DNA of 64,000 nucleotides from Nakamurella lactea DSM 19367 (GTDB lineage: Bacteria > Actinomycetota > Actinomycetes > Mycobacteriales > Nakamurellaceae): NCBI RefSeq assembly GCF_000426645.1, contig NZ_AUFT01000024.1, positions 1 to 64,000 of the forward strand, in the 5' to 3' direction. The translations under genes were made by a program, and so were the position numbers. Position 1 is the stretch's first letter, and every line of letters starts with the position of its first letter. The notes beneath the pieces were generated by a model, which searched no databases, was not told the DNA's origin, and saw only the letters and a list, made by a program, of their open reading frames with translations. Positions 8,909 through 17,585 of the stretch are shown here, in pieces.

Positions 8909-10518
8909 GCTGCTCCGCTCCGGTCCGTCTTCGGTTCGTCAGACGTCGTCAGTCCGTCTGACCCTGGCAGTTCGTCAGGAATGGTCGAGATGGCAGTCAA
9001 CAGGGCACTTTCGCTGATCTCCGATCCGGTGATCTCGGCGACCTGCCGGCCGCCGGCCAGGCACAGCACCCGATCGCAGGCGACCACCAGGTCCTCCAGA
9101 TCCGAGGAGCACAGCAGCACACCCATTCCGGCGTCGGCCTGGTCCCGCAGCAGCCGATAGATCTGCGCCCTTGCCCCGACATCCACACCACTGGTCGGGT
9201 CGTCCAGCACCATCACGCTCGGTCGGGTGGCCAGCCAGCGGGCGACGATCACCTTCTGCTGGTTCCCGCCGCTCAGCAGGCTGTACCGCTTGCCGGGATC
9301 CGGCGGCCGGACGTCGACGGCGGCCAGCCAGTCACGGGCCGCCTGCTGCTCCCGGCCACGGCGAACCACCCCGGATGACGCGAAATCCTGCAGGGACGCC
9401 AGGGTGATGTTCTCCCGCACGTCGAACTCGCGAACCGCGCTCGCCGGGTGCCAGTTGGCCAACACCAGCGCGATTCCGTGTTGACGGATCTTCCGGGCGG
9501 TGAGCCTGCGCAGCGTCCGGCCATCGGCCGCGGTGATCTCGCCGCCGGCCGCGACGGCCCCGCCGAGCACTCCGGCGAGTTCTTCCCGGCCGGAGCCGTC
9601 CAGCCCGGCCACGCCGACGATCTCGCCCGGCGCGACCTCCAGGTCCAGGCCGGTCAGGTACCGCGCCGTCAGCCCACGCGCCTGCAGCGCAGGCCGAACA
9701 GCATCGGACTGGCCGGTCGGTGGTCGGGAAGCGTTGCCCGGCAACCGCTCCTGGGCAGCGAGTGCGCCGCCGAGGATGTGCTCGATGATGCTCTCGCGGC
9801 TCAGCTCCCCGGTCGGGAAGGTGCCCTTCCACTGCCCGTCGCGCAACACCGAAACCACATCGGCCAGCGACAGGATCTCCTCCAACCGGTGCGAGACGTA
9901 CAGCACGCTCACCCCGCGGGAGGCGACGTCGCGGACCACCCGGAACAGCGCCTCGACCTCGGTCGGCGGCAGCGCAGCGGTCGGTTCGTCCAACACCAGC
10001 AGCCGGATCTCGCCGTCCCGGTCGTCCACCGCCCTGGCGATCGCGATCGCGCTGCGCTCGACCGGCCGCAACTGCCCGACCGGGGTGTCCAGGTCGACGT
10101 CGACGCCGATCCGGGCCAGCAGGTCGCCGGCCCGCCGGCGCTGTTCACTCCTGCGCACCCGACCGAGCGGGCCGGTGCTGTAGCCGGCGACCATGCCGAT
10201 GTTGTCGGCCGCACTGAACTCCCCGATCAGGCCGAGGCTCTGGTGTACGAAACGCAGACCGAGTCGCTGCGACTCCGCGGCCGCGCCGGGCGGCAGAACC
10301 TGCCCGCCGACCCGGATCTCGCTGCCCGGGTCCGGCGTGTAGTAGCCGGCCAGGATCTTGATCAGAGTCGACTTGCCGGAGCCGTTCTCGCCGACCAGCG
10401 CATGCACTTCACCGCGCCGAATCTGCAGACCGACATCGTCGAGGGCGCGTTGCTCGCCGAAGGTCTTACTGACTCCGCGCAGATCGATGAGCACCTCGGG
10501 CGCGTCGCGGTCCGTCAT
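8905..10518 (-). CDS. Sugar ABC transporter ATPase, two NBDs (RbsA-type)
   Basis: 537 residues with two nucleotide-binding domains in tandem. NBD1 has a perfect Walker A (GENGSGKST), a variant signature LRPVERSAIAIARA, and LLVLDEPTAALP. NBD2 has the degenerate Walker A usual in this family (GVAGLDGSGREEL), the canonical signature LSGGNQQKVIVARWL, and VMVLDDPTSGVD. It energises the importer with the permease at 7856. The stop overlaps nothing upstream but lies 6 nt after the binding-protein gene, so the operon order is binding protein, ATPase, permease, lactonase. Domain order and length are standard for RbsA/MglA/XylG-like proteins. Confidence 0.9.
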   Translation of the reverse strand: MTDRDAPEVLIDLRGVSKTFGEQRALDDVGLQIRRGEVHALVGENGSGKSTLIKILAGYYTPDPGSEIRVGGQVLPPGAAAESQRLGLRFVHQSLGLIGEFSAADNIGMVAGYSTGPLGRVRRSEQRRRAGDLLARIGVDVDLDTPVGQLRPVERSAIAIARAVDDRDGEIRLLVLDEPTAALPPTEVEALFRVVRDVASRGVSVLYVSHRLEEILSLADVVSVLRDGQWKGTFPTGELSRESIIEHILGGALAAQERLPGNASRPPTGQSDAVRPALQARGLTARYLTGLDLEVAPGEIVGVAGLDGSGREELAGVLGGAVAAGGEITAADGRTLRRLTARKIRQHGIALVLANWHPASAVREFDVRENITLASLQDFASSGVVRRGREQQAARDWLAAVDVRPPDPGKRYSLLSGGNQQKVIVARWLATRPSVMVLDDPTSGVDVGARAQIYRLLRDQADAGMGVLLCSSDLEDLVVACDRVLCLAGGRQVAEITGSEISESALLTAISTIPDELPGSDGLTTSDEPKTDRSGAA

Positions 10519-10524
10519 CGCGAC

Positions 10525-11802
10525 TCAGCTCACTCCCCACAGCTTCTTGTACTGCGCCTCGAAGTCGGCGACGTACGGGAAGTACTCGGTGGTGGACGGG
10601 ATGTTGTCCTTGGTGAAGACCCACACCGGCAGCCCGTCGACCGCGGTGTTCTGTTCCGTCGAGGCCCCGGTCCAGGTCCTGGCCAGGTAATCCACTGCGC
10701 GCCACATCATCTCGTGCACGTCGAACCCGGCGGACATCACCACCGACTGGCCGTTCTTGATGTAGCTGTCGACGGTCGGCGACTGGTCGATGGTGACGAT
10801 CTTGACCTCGCCCAGGCCGGCCGACTTGAGCGCGGCCGGCACGCCGGGCAGCATGTCGGCGAACCCGACGTAGACCCAGTTCACGTCCGGATGCGCGGCC
10901 AGGTAACTGGTGATGCGGCTGGGCAGGTCGGAGCCGATGCTGGACACCGGCACATCGAGGGTGTCAAGGGCGCAGTCGGCGCACTGGGCTGTCAGCTCGG
11001 TCTTCAACCCGTCGGCGATCATGCCGATGTTGGCGTAGGCGGAAACGGTGACGGCCACCGCGTTGATCTTCTGGTCGCCGGCGTTGGCCACCAGGTAGTC
11101 GGCGAGGATCTTGCCCTGCGTCGTCCATTGCGGTCCGTAGCCGTAGCCGACGGTGATGCCGTTGGTCGGATCGTCGGCGGAGGTCAGGTTGATCACCGGG
11201 ATCTTCTTCTCGGCCAGCTTGGCCAGCTCCGGCTCGAACAAGGCGCGGGACACCCCGCTGGTGACAACGGCGTCCGGCGACTGCTCGACAGCCTGGCCCC
11301 AGGCCGACTTGATGCTCTCCGCCGTCAGCCCGGCATCGATCCGGGTGACCTTCCAACCCACTGCGGTGGCAGCACTTTCCAGGGCGTCACCGTTCTCCAC
11401 GCAGGCCGGAACCCCGCACTGCAGGTAGGCGATCGTCTTGTCCTTGGGGATGTCGCCGGTGATCGGCTCGGTGATGTTGAGGGCCGTCGGGCGCTCCATC
11501 AGCTTGGCGATGTAGGCGGCCGGATCCGAGGCATCCGGCGCCGCCGAACCGCTGCCCGAGCCGGCACTACTGGCCGCGGCGTCCGTACCGGACGCCGCCG
11601 TGGGCGCTCCGGCGGCTGACGACTCGGCCGGTGACGACTCGGCGGCCGACGACTCGGCGGCTGACGACTCGGCGGCTGACGATCCACCGCCGGCCGACGG
11701 GGAACCGGTGGTGGCCGCGTCGTCGGTCGAGCTGCAGCCCGCTACGACGATTCCCAGAGTCGCCACGGTTGCGATCAATACGCGAACCCGTCGAGTGAGC
11801 AT
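10525..11802 (-). CDS. Sugar-binding lipoprotein (periplasmic-binding-protein type, RbsB-like)
   Basis: 425 residues from the ATG at 11802; a longer frame reaches 11832, but MLTRRVRVLIATVATLG begins a proper signal peptide ending in the lipobox VAGC. A low-complexity Ser/Ala/Glu linker of about 60 residues, encoded by 15-bp DNA repeats, tethers the ligand-binding domain to the membrane. The fold then shows type-1 periplasmic binding features (KTIAYLQCGVPACVENGDALESAA, PDAVVTSGVSRALFEPELAKLAEKKIPVINL, VNWVYVGFADMLPG). It captures sugar for the ATPase/permease downstream. A LacI-type palindrome lies about 30 nt upstream of the start, so expression is probably repressed in the absence of the inducing sugar. 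Confidence 0.86.
   Translation of the reverse strand: MLTRRVRVLIATVATLGIVVAGCSSTDDAATTGSPSAGGGSSAAESSAAESSAAESSPAESSAAGAPTAASGTDAAASSAGSGSGSAAPDASDPAAYIAKLMERPTALNITEPITGDIPKDKTIAYLQCGVPACVENGDALESAATAVGWKVTRIDAGLTAESIKSAWGQAVEQSPDAVVTSGVSRALFEPELAKLAEKKIPVINLTSADDPTNGITVGYGYGPQWTTQGKILADYLVANAGDQKINAVAVTVSAYANIGMIADGLKTELTAQCADCALDTLDVPVSSIGSDLPSRITSYLAAHPDVNWVYVGFADMLPGVPAALKSAGLGEVKIVTIDQSPTVDSYIKNGQSVVMSAGFDVHEMMWRAVDYLARTWTGASTEQNTAVDGLPVWVFTKDNIPSTTEYFPYVADFEAQYKKLWGVS
11611..11685 (-). repeat. Five 15-bp tandem repeats coding a Ser-Ala-Ala-Glu-Ser linker
   Basis: Five near-identical units, consensus on the plus strand GGCGGCTGACGACTC, at 11611, 11626, 11641, 11656 and 11671. On the coding strand each adds five residues of an ESSAA-like spacer to the lipoprotein. 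Such in-frame repeats expand or contract by slippage without breaking the frame. Confidence 0.85.
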
Positions 11803-11829
11803 GGTGCCCTGCCCTTCATCAGCTTTGAC

Positions 11830-11876
11830 CAAGCGCTTGTTAGGGAAGCGTAAGGACGTGCCGATGAGTTCGTCAA
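11830..11876 (-). promoter_or_regulatory. LacI-type operator and candidate promoter of the RbsABC-type operon
   Basis: CAAGCGCTTG at 11830-11839 is a perfect palindrome with the AAGCGCTT centre typical of LacI-family operators. On the minus strand, TTGACG (plus coordinates 11871-11876) and TTACGC (11848-11853) are 17 bp apart and would serve as -35 and a weak -10, placing the operator at about +10, a position that blocks transcription. The same core occurs in the palindrome at 29308-29327 next to the LacI gene. Confidence 0.5.
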
Positions 11877-11952
11877 GTGCGCAGAAGTGTCACGCGCCGG
11901 CCGGAGTTTGTCGGAGCGAAGGCGTCCGCGTATCGGCGGCGGATGGCGTCGA

Positions 11953-14187
11953 TCAGGAACCGGCACCCCGCGCGACCCCGGCCAGCGCCGCCTTCAGCAG
12001 CCGGTAGTCCGGGCCGCCCTGCCGGATGAACATCGGAGTCACGTTCAGCGGCGCCGGGTAGCTGCGCACCCAGCGTCCACCGGTGATCGTGGTCCGGTGA
12101 TACGGGTCGAACCACTTGCCCTTCGGCAGGTAGATGTCGCGGGTCACCGCATCGTCGAGCACCGGAGCGGCCAGCAGCGAGTCGCCGAGCAGCCACTCGT
12201 CATCAACGGTGTAGGTCGGCTGCTCCTTCGGGAAATCCCAGAACAGTGGCTTCATCATCGGTTCGCCGGTGGCGACCGCCCGGTCCTTCTGCCGCAGGAT
12301 GTACGGCGCCAGTGCGCCGTGCTGCTCGACGGCCTGCTTGTACAGCTGGACCGTCTCGTCGTCGTAGGGCACCCACGCGCCGGTGGTGGAATCCGTCACC
12401 CCGGTCGGTGCGGTGGACGAGTACATCAGCGGGGTCAGCGCCGAGGCCTGCGCCCAACGGACCAGCACCTGCTTGGTCGGTGGCGGATTGCCCAGCGAGC
12501 CACCGATCATGTCGCTGGTCACGAACTGGTGGCCGGTGGTCGACAGCGCCAGCAGCTGATGCATCCCCGCCTGCAACGACTTCCAATTGGTGCCCTTGTC
12601 GACCTCGCGGGTGACGAAGCCGTATTGCTGGCTGCCGGTCCAGTGCACCCGGATCCCCATGCCCTGCAGGTCATATTGGTCGGCCAGCTGCGCGCCGAGG
12701 GTCTGGTAGTCGGACATGCTCAGATCACTGCTGTAGGGCGCGCAACTCTCGTCGAAGAACCGGGTATCGAACTTGAAGCCGTCAACCCCGAGGTCGCCGA
12801 CCAGGGAGTTGAGCTGTCCTTCGTACCAGGCCTTCGCGGCCGGGTTGGCCAGGTCGACGATGCCGGCGGTGCCGTTCCACCAGGTCACATCGCACGGCTG
12901 GGAAGGGTCGCTCGCCGACTTCAGCAGCCAGCCGTTCGCCTTGGCGGTCTGGTAGTTCTGCGAGTCGGTGTTCAGCCAGAGGGTGACCCAGAGCCCGAAC
13001 TTGTAGCCCATCGAATGGATCTGGTCGACCATCGCCTTCGGGTCCGGGAACTTCGAGTTGAAGGTGAAGTCGCCGTAGTGGCTCATCCAACCGTCGTCGA
13101 GGTTGAAGGTGTGCGCCGGGATCCCCGATGCGTGCAGGCTGTCCGCCCAGTCCAGGAACGACGACTGGGTGACGGACGTGTAGAACTGCGCCCAGGAGTT
13201 CCACACCGTCGATTCGTACTGGTAGTCGGGAGCGTCACTCTTGGTCGGCGTTCCGGTGATGCCGACGTAGTCGTGGTAGACGTCGGCCGGGGTCTGCTCG
13301 ACGAACACCGTCTGCTCCAACGGCTTTCCGCTGTCCAGTTGGAATCCGGCCTCACCGGCCCTGGCGGCGCCCAAGGAGACCGTCATCGTCTGGTCGGTGT
13401 CGATCAGGATCCCGGATGCCTTGGAGGTGAACCAGAACGGCTCGACCATGTCGTAAGACGCGGGGCCGAAGGCGGTGTCCAGCACCGGGCCCGAGTCCAG
13501 CGGCCATGGCTGATCGGTGTACGGCCCGCCGTTCGGGGTCGCCGCCTCGCCGTGCCCGTACCAATGTCCGGAGGCGGCCATGTCGTAGTGGACGGTCAGG
13601 GCCGCGGCAGTCACCCCCTGCACCACCGCGTTCAGGGCGTACCGGTCCCGACCCGGGTCGATGGTGACCAGCACCGAGTAGTCCGGGTTGGTGGTGTTGA
13701 CCACCAGGGTCAGCGTGTGTCCGTTCCAGGACGCCGAGCGGACCGAGGTGGTGCCGACCCAGGTCGAGGACCCGGCTGCCCGGAAGTCGTAGGCGGGGAT
13801 CGGCGCGTCGACCGTCGCCAGCACCACCGCGCCGGCGCGTCGGGTGGTGAGCTGGAACCGGGACTTGTCGATCTCCACGCGATAGCCGTTCCGGCCGGCG
13901 CCGACGGTCAGCGTCGCGCTGTCGGCCGTCGACCGGTACACGGTTCGCGGCGCGCCGGGCTTTGCCAGCGCCGGGTCGGCGCCGGCCAGCTCGGCAGCGG
14001 CGCCGGCCGGGTCGGCAGCAGCGGGCGCGGCACCACCGGGGTCGGCGACGGGCGCACCGGCGCCGGCGGCGGCGGGGACGCCGACCAGTCCGACGACGAG
14101 GGTGACGACGGCCAGCACGACCGTGCGGATCGATCGTTTCGGCGTTCTCCGGTTCCGGCCGGCGGCCACGCTGCTGGGCTCACTCAT
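11953..14187 (-). CDS. Secreted GH31 glycoside hydrolase (alpha-glucosidase/alpha-xylosidase family)
   Basis: 744 residues. The N-terminus has basic residues then VVLAVVTLVVGLVGVPAAAGAGA, a Sec-type signal peptide, so the enzyme is exported. A beta-sandwich N-domain (about 80-310) precedes the (beta/alpha)8 barrel. Barrel landmarks are HTFNLDDGWM (about 359-368), GYKFGLWVTLWL, and VDGFKFDTRFFDES, whose Asp-474 sits at the GH31 KxD nucleophile position. FVTSDMIGG (about 555-563) corresponds to the family SD(I/M)GG element, and a C-terminal beta-domain follows. GH31 enzymes retain configuration and release alpha-linked glucose, xylose or galactose. Start ATG 14187 has GAAGGG upstream. It is the last gene of the minus-strand glycosidase run, so it may trim alpha-linked side chains of the same polymer. 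Confidence 0.85.
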   Translation of the reverse strand: MSEPSSVAAGRNRRTPKRSIRTVVLAVVTLVVGLVGVPAAAGAGAPVADPGGAAPAAADPAGAAAELAGADPALAKPGAPRTVYRSTADSATLTVGAGRNGYRVEIDKSRFQLTTRRAGAVVLATVDAPIPAYDFRAAGSSTWVGTTSVRSASWNGHTLTLVVNTTNPDYSVLVTIDPGRDRYALNAVVQGVTAAALTVHYDMAASGHWYGHGEAATPNGGPYTDQPWPLDSGPVLDTAFGPASYDMVEPFWFTSKASGILIDTDQTMTVSLGAARAGEAGFQLDSGKPLEQTVFVEQTPADVYHDYVGITGTPTKSDAPDYQYESTVWNSWAQFYTSVTQSSFLDWADSLHASGIPAHTFNLDDGWMSHYGDFTFNSKFPDPKAMVDQIHSMGYKFGLWVTLWLNTDSQNYQTAKANGWLLKSASDPSQPCDVTWWNGTAGIVDLANPAAKAWYEGQLNSLVGDLGVDGFKFDTRFFDESCAPYSSDLSMSDYQTLGAQLADQYDLQGMGIRVHWTGSQQYGFVTREVDKGTNWKSLQAGMHQLLALSTTGHQFVTSDMIGGSLGNPPPTKQVLVRWAQASALTPLMYSSTAPTGVTDSTTGAWVPYDDETVQLYKQAVEQHGALAPYILRQKDRAVATGEPMMKPLFWDFPKEQPTYTVDDEWLLGDSLLAAPVLDDAVTRDIYLPKGKWFDPYHRTTITGGRWVRSYPAPLNVTPMFIRQGGPDYRLLKAALAGVARGAGS

Positions 14188-14407
14188 CTCGGCAATCCCT
14201 TCGGATGACGCCCGGCGTCGCGAGCGATCGTGGGTAGAAGGAGCCCATCAAGACCAGCACTCGTGATCATTGCTGTCAATAAAATCAACAAACAATGCAG
14301 AAAAGTACACGCATTGCCGCCTGGTCCCGACCCTCAGTGATCAATTCGGGTGCACGACGTAGGCCCATCCGGGGCCGATGCCCGGGAGCCCACCACGAGC
14401 GGTGTCG

Positions 14408-17380
14408 TCAGCCGATGGCCACGTCGAAGACGTGCAGAGCCGGCTGCCCGCGCACCGCGGTGGCCGAGACCACCGGCAACGTGAGGGCCTGCACCGTCTT
14501 GGCCGGATCGACCGGGATCCGTTGGAAGAACAGCTGGGTGCGCCGCTCGGTGTGACCGGTCGAGGAGCTGTTGCGGTAGGCCATGGTGGCCAACACCGTC
14601 GAGCCCGCCGGCGGCGCGCTGCTCCAGTCCGGCGTCGACTGGACGACCGTCTGCGAGGTGCCGTCGGTGTAGTGCACCACCCACTCGCCGGACACCGGGC
14701 CGTAGCTGGCGGCGGTCAGCACGCCGATCGCGGTGCCGGCGGCGTCGATGGTCACGCTCTGGCCGTTGGCCAGCACGTTGTTCGGGGTGGCGACCGCCGC
14801 GTCGGGCCAGTGCACGGTGACGCCGGACTCGGTGAACGCGGTCCCCGGAACCACGCCCGCACCGGCCAGCGCCTGCTCGGAGTAACTCGATCCGGCGCCG
14901 TCGAATCCGACACCGAGGGTCGGCGGATTCACTGCGGCGTCGGAGGTCACGCCGACCCCGGTGAAGGCGGCCGACAGTACCGGGAAGGGAACGGTGACCA
15001 GCAACTCCGCGGTAGCCAGTTCCACTGTCTCGCCGAGCGATCGGCCGGTCACGGTGAAGGCAGCGGTCGCGCTGCCGGGTTCGGCGCCGCCGCTCACCCG
15101 CACGTCCGCCGACGCGCTGCCGCCGGCCGGCACCTGCAGCGTCCCGGACCGCGGCGACACGGTGACACCCGCCGATGGCGCCGCCGACCACTGGACGTCC
15201 GCCGGTAGCGACGACGAGTTCGTCACCGTGATCGAGGCAGTCGCGCTGCCGTCGACCGGCAGCACGGTCTGCGGATCCACAGCTGCGGAGAACTGCGTCG
15301 GCACCAGCGCGCCACGCGGATAGGCCCGGATCTCGTACAGCGAGTAGCCGTACTTCGTGCCGCGCTCCGTCATCGACAACCGCAGGTACCGACCGTGTCC
15401 GGAAACCGGCAGCACATCGGTCTTACCGTCACCGGTCGAGGTGGCGAAAACCGTTGTCCAGGAACGCAGGTCGTCCGAGACCTCCAACGAGTAGCCGCTG
15501 GCGAACGCGGTCTCCCAGTTCAGCACAACGGTGCCGAGGTCGGCCGATGCGCCGAGGTCGAGCACCACCGACTGCGGTTCGGTCTTGACGCCACACCACC
15601 TGGTACTGGTGTCCTCGTCGACCAGCATCGCCTCGTGGCAGGCCGGCGTCTCCCGAGACGACGACCAGACCAGCGCGCCGTGCGCCAGGTTCTGATCCGT
15701 CCCGGTGCGCAGGTCCCACTGCGGCGAGGTCCCGACCAGTAACGCCCTGGCCGCCAACGCATCCCAGCCGCCGTTCAGCGGCGAACCCCACAATTGCTGG
15801 ATCATCGCCCTTAGCGGCATCTGCAGCCGGCCGGCCTCCTGCTTCTCGGTGGCGGCGGTCGGGGTGTCGTTCCACAGATGGAGCTGACCGCCGAGCACTC
15901 CATCGGCGCCGGGCGCGGTGGTGTTCTCACCGATCCATGGGTGGTACTGGGTCATGTCCCACTGATCGAAGATCTCCCGTGGGTCGAGGTTGTTGTAGGC
16001 CGTCGTCGAACCCGGAACGTCGTACAGCACATCGCGATCGGCATTCGTGATCCGGTAGCCCTGGTCCAGGAAGTCCTGGGCGAGGACGCCGCCGTGCTGC
16101 GACGACCAGTACTCCAGCACGATGTCCTTGTTGGCCTGCAATTGCGAACCGCCCTGGCCGCCGTCGTTCCAGATCCGCATCGTCTTGCCGTGCGCGGTGA
16201 CGATCGAGTCGAGGTAGTTGGTGAAGTCCAGGACGGCGTCGTGCGAGTTCGCGTCCGGGCCGTACTTGTTCTTGGCCCAGTCAGTGAGCACCGGATACTT
16301 GTTCCAGTCGCTGGTGTATTCGTCGCCGCCGGTATGGATGTAGCGGCCCGGGAACAGCGGGATGAGCTCGTCGAGGATCTCGGTGACGAACGTCCGCGCC
16401 GCCGGATTGGTGGGATCGAGGTTGTTCGCGTTGCGGGTGCCGTTCGCGTCGGCGATCTGGAGGTCCGGGTGGTTACGTAGGGCGAAGTTCATGTGCCCCG
16501 GCATGTCCAGCTCCGGGATCACCTCGAGGTGATACTTCGCGGCGTAGGCCACCAGGTGCCGTACCTGCGCCTTGGTCCAGTGCTCCGGCGAGACGATCTC
16601 GGGGTGGGTGTCGCTCTCGATCCGGAATCCGGCGTTGTCGGCGATGTGCCAGTGGAACTGGTTGTACTTGAGGTAGCTCAGCTCGCGGATCTCCCGCTCG
16701 GCCCAGCCGGGAGTGAAGTACTTGCGGCCGTTGTCGATCATCAGGCTGCGTTCGGCATATTGCGGCCAGTCGTGCGCGACCCCGCCGGGGATCCGGTCCG
16801 ACTGCCCCAGCAGCTGCAGCACGCTGCGGGTGCCGGAGAACGTTCCGTCGGCGGTCGGCCCGGCGATGGTGACGTCGTAGTCAACGGTGATCCGGCTGGC
16901 TTCGGGACTGTGCTCGGTCCAACTCGGATCGAGAGTCATTCGAATGACGCCGGGTCCGTCCCCCGGCACCCGCTTCTTGGTCTGTACCAACACCTTCCGG
17001 CCGGTCAGGGCGTGCAGGTCGTCGGCGAAGGTGTGTGCATCGGCGGTCAGTTGGGCCGCGTAATCCGGGTCGACCTGCAGCTGGATCGCGCCCGGCTTGA
17101 GGACGAAATCCCGGCCGCCGGGCTGCCACTGTTGCAGCGCCGGCACGGTGACCGGAACGCCGACCGCCGGCGGTGTGGGTGCGGACAGTTCCTGGACTGA
17201 CGCGGGCGCACCGGGGGCTTCCGGGGCTGACGCGGGCACACCGGAGCCCTCCAGCGCTGACGAACCGGCCGCGGCCGGCGGCGCCAGCAGCAGCGCCCCA
17301 CCGATTGCTGCGCTCGCGACGACCGCCAACAGCGGTCGGAACATCAGGGAACGGAAGTGGGCGGTGGACCGCGGTCGCAT
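14408..17380 (-). CDS. Secreted GH20 beta-N-acetylhexosaminidase with C-terminal carbohydrate-binding modules
   Basis: 990 residues. The frame is open to 17425, but the ATG at 17380 is preceded by GAGAGG and starts a signal peptide (FRPLLAVVASAAIGGALLLAPPAAA). A GH20b-type N-domain is followed by the catalytic barrel: NQFHWHIADNAGFRIES, EVIPELDMPGHM, and HTGGDEY, whose Asp-353/Glu-354 pair is the substrate-assisted catalytic dyad. After the barrel come an F5/8-type-C-like beta-sandwich (about residues 550-660: STRWCGVKTEPQSVVLDLG, RYLRLSMTERG), an NEW3/alpha-galactosidase-associated Ig-like domain and a further C-terminal beta domain. GH20 enzymes remove terminal beta-GlcNAc/GalNAc or, in some cases, lacto-N-biose. 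Whether the target is the same rhamnose-containing glycan is inferred from position only. Confidence 0.87.
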   Translation of the reverse strand: MRPRSTAHFRSLMFRPLLAVVASAAIGGALLLAPPAAAGSSALEGSGVPASAPEAPGAPASVQELSAPTPPAVGVPVTVPALQQWQPGGRDFVLKPGAIQLQVDPDYAAQLTADAHTFADDLHALTGRKVLVQTKKRVPGDGPGVIRMTLDPSWTEHSPEASRITVDYDVTIAGPTADGTFSGTRSVLQLLGQSDRIPGGVAHDWPQYAERSLMIDNGRKYFTPGWAEREIRELSYLKYNQFHWHIADNAGFRIESDTHPEIVSPEHWTKAQVRHLVAYAAKYHLEVIPELDMPGHMNFALRNHPDLQIADANGTRNANNLDPTNPAARTFVTEILDELIPLFPGRYIHTGGDEYTSDWNKYPVLTDWAKNKYGPDANSHDAVLDFTNYLDSIVTAHGKTMRIWNDGGQGGSQLQANKDIVLEYWSSQHGGVLAQDFLDQGYRITNADRDVLYDVPGSTTAYNNLDPREIFDQWDMTQYHPWIGENTTAPGADGVLGGQLHLWNDTPTAATEKQEAGRLQMPLRAMIQQLWGSPLNGGWDALAARALLVGTSPQWDLRTGTDQNLAHGALVWSSSRETPACHEAMLVDEDTSTRWCGVKTEPQSVVLDLGASADLGTVVLNWETAFASGYSLEVSDDLRSWTTVFATSTGDGKTDVLPVSGHGRYLRLSMTERGTKYGYSLYEIRAYPRGALVPTQFSAAVDPQTVLPVDGSATASITVTNSSSLPADVQWSAAPSAGVTVSPRSGTLQVPAGGSASADVRVSGGAEPGSATAAFTVTGRSLGETVELATAELLVTVPFPVLSAAFTGVGVTSDAAVNPPTLGVGFDGAGSSYSEQALAGAGVVPGTAFTESGVTVHWPDAAVATPNNVLANGQSVTIDAAGTAIGVLTAASYGPVSGEWVVHYTDGTSQTVVQSTPDWSSAPPAGSTVLATMAYRNSSSTGHTERRTQLFFQRIPVDPAKTVQALTLPVVSATAVRGQPALHVFDVAIG

Positions 17381-17470
17381 GGCGTGCCTCTCACCGACGC
17401 CGGACGGCATCGTCCGCCAGACCATAGGCAGCCCGCACGATGCAGGTCAATGGTCCGACCACACCGCGAG

Positions 17471-17491
17471 TTTCGCCGAGGCTCGGCGAAA
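17471..17491. promoter_or_regulatory. Perfect palindrome between two glycosidase genes
   Basis: TTTCGCCGAG at 17471-17480 and CTCGGCGAAA at 17482-17491 are exact inverted repeats around a single G. It lies in the 205-bp gap between the six-hairpin glycosidase stop (17586) and the GH20 start (17380), both on the minus strand. It could be an operator for the GH20/GH31 pair or the stem of a terminator; no T-tract follows on the minus strand. Nothing else recognisable was seen in the gap. Confidence 0.45.
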
Positions 17492-17585
17492 TACCCCGCG
17501 TGGCAACGGTTCTACTTCGCGAGATACGACAGTGCGTACAGCGGGTTCGTCTAGCAACGCGGCGAGCAGCCTCGTGGGCGGCACC

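Noticed and set aside
9448-11619. 723-codon plus-strand frame
   Set aside because: Antisense shadow of the RbsA-like and binding-protein genes; composition is His/Arg/Gly/Asp-biased without domain features.
11887-14208. 773-codon plus-strand frame
   Set aside because: Antisense shadow of the GH31 gene, same biased composition.
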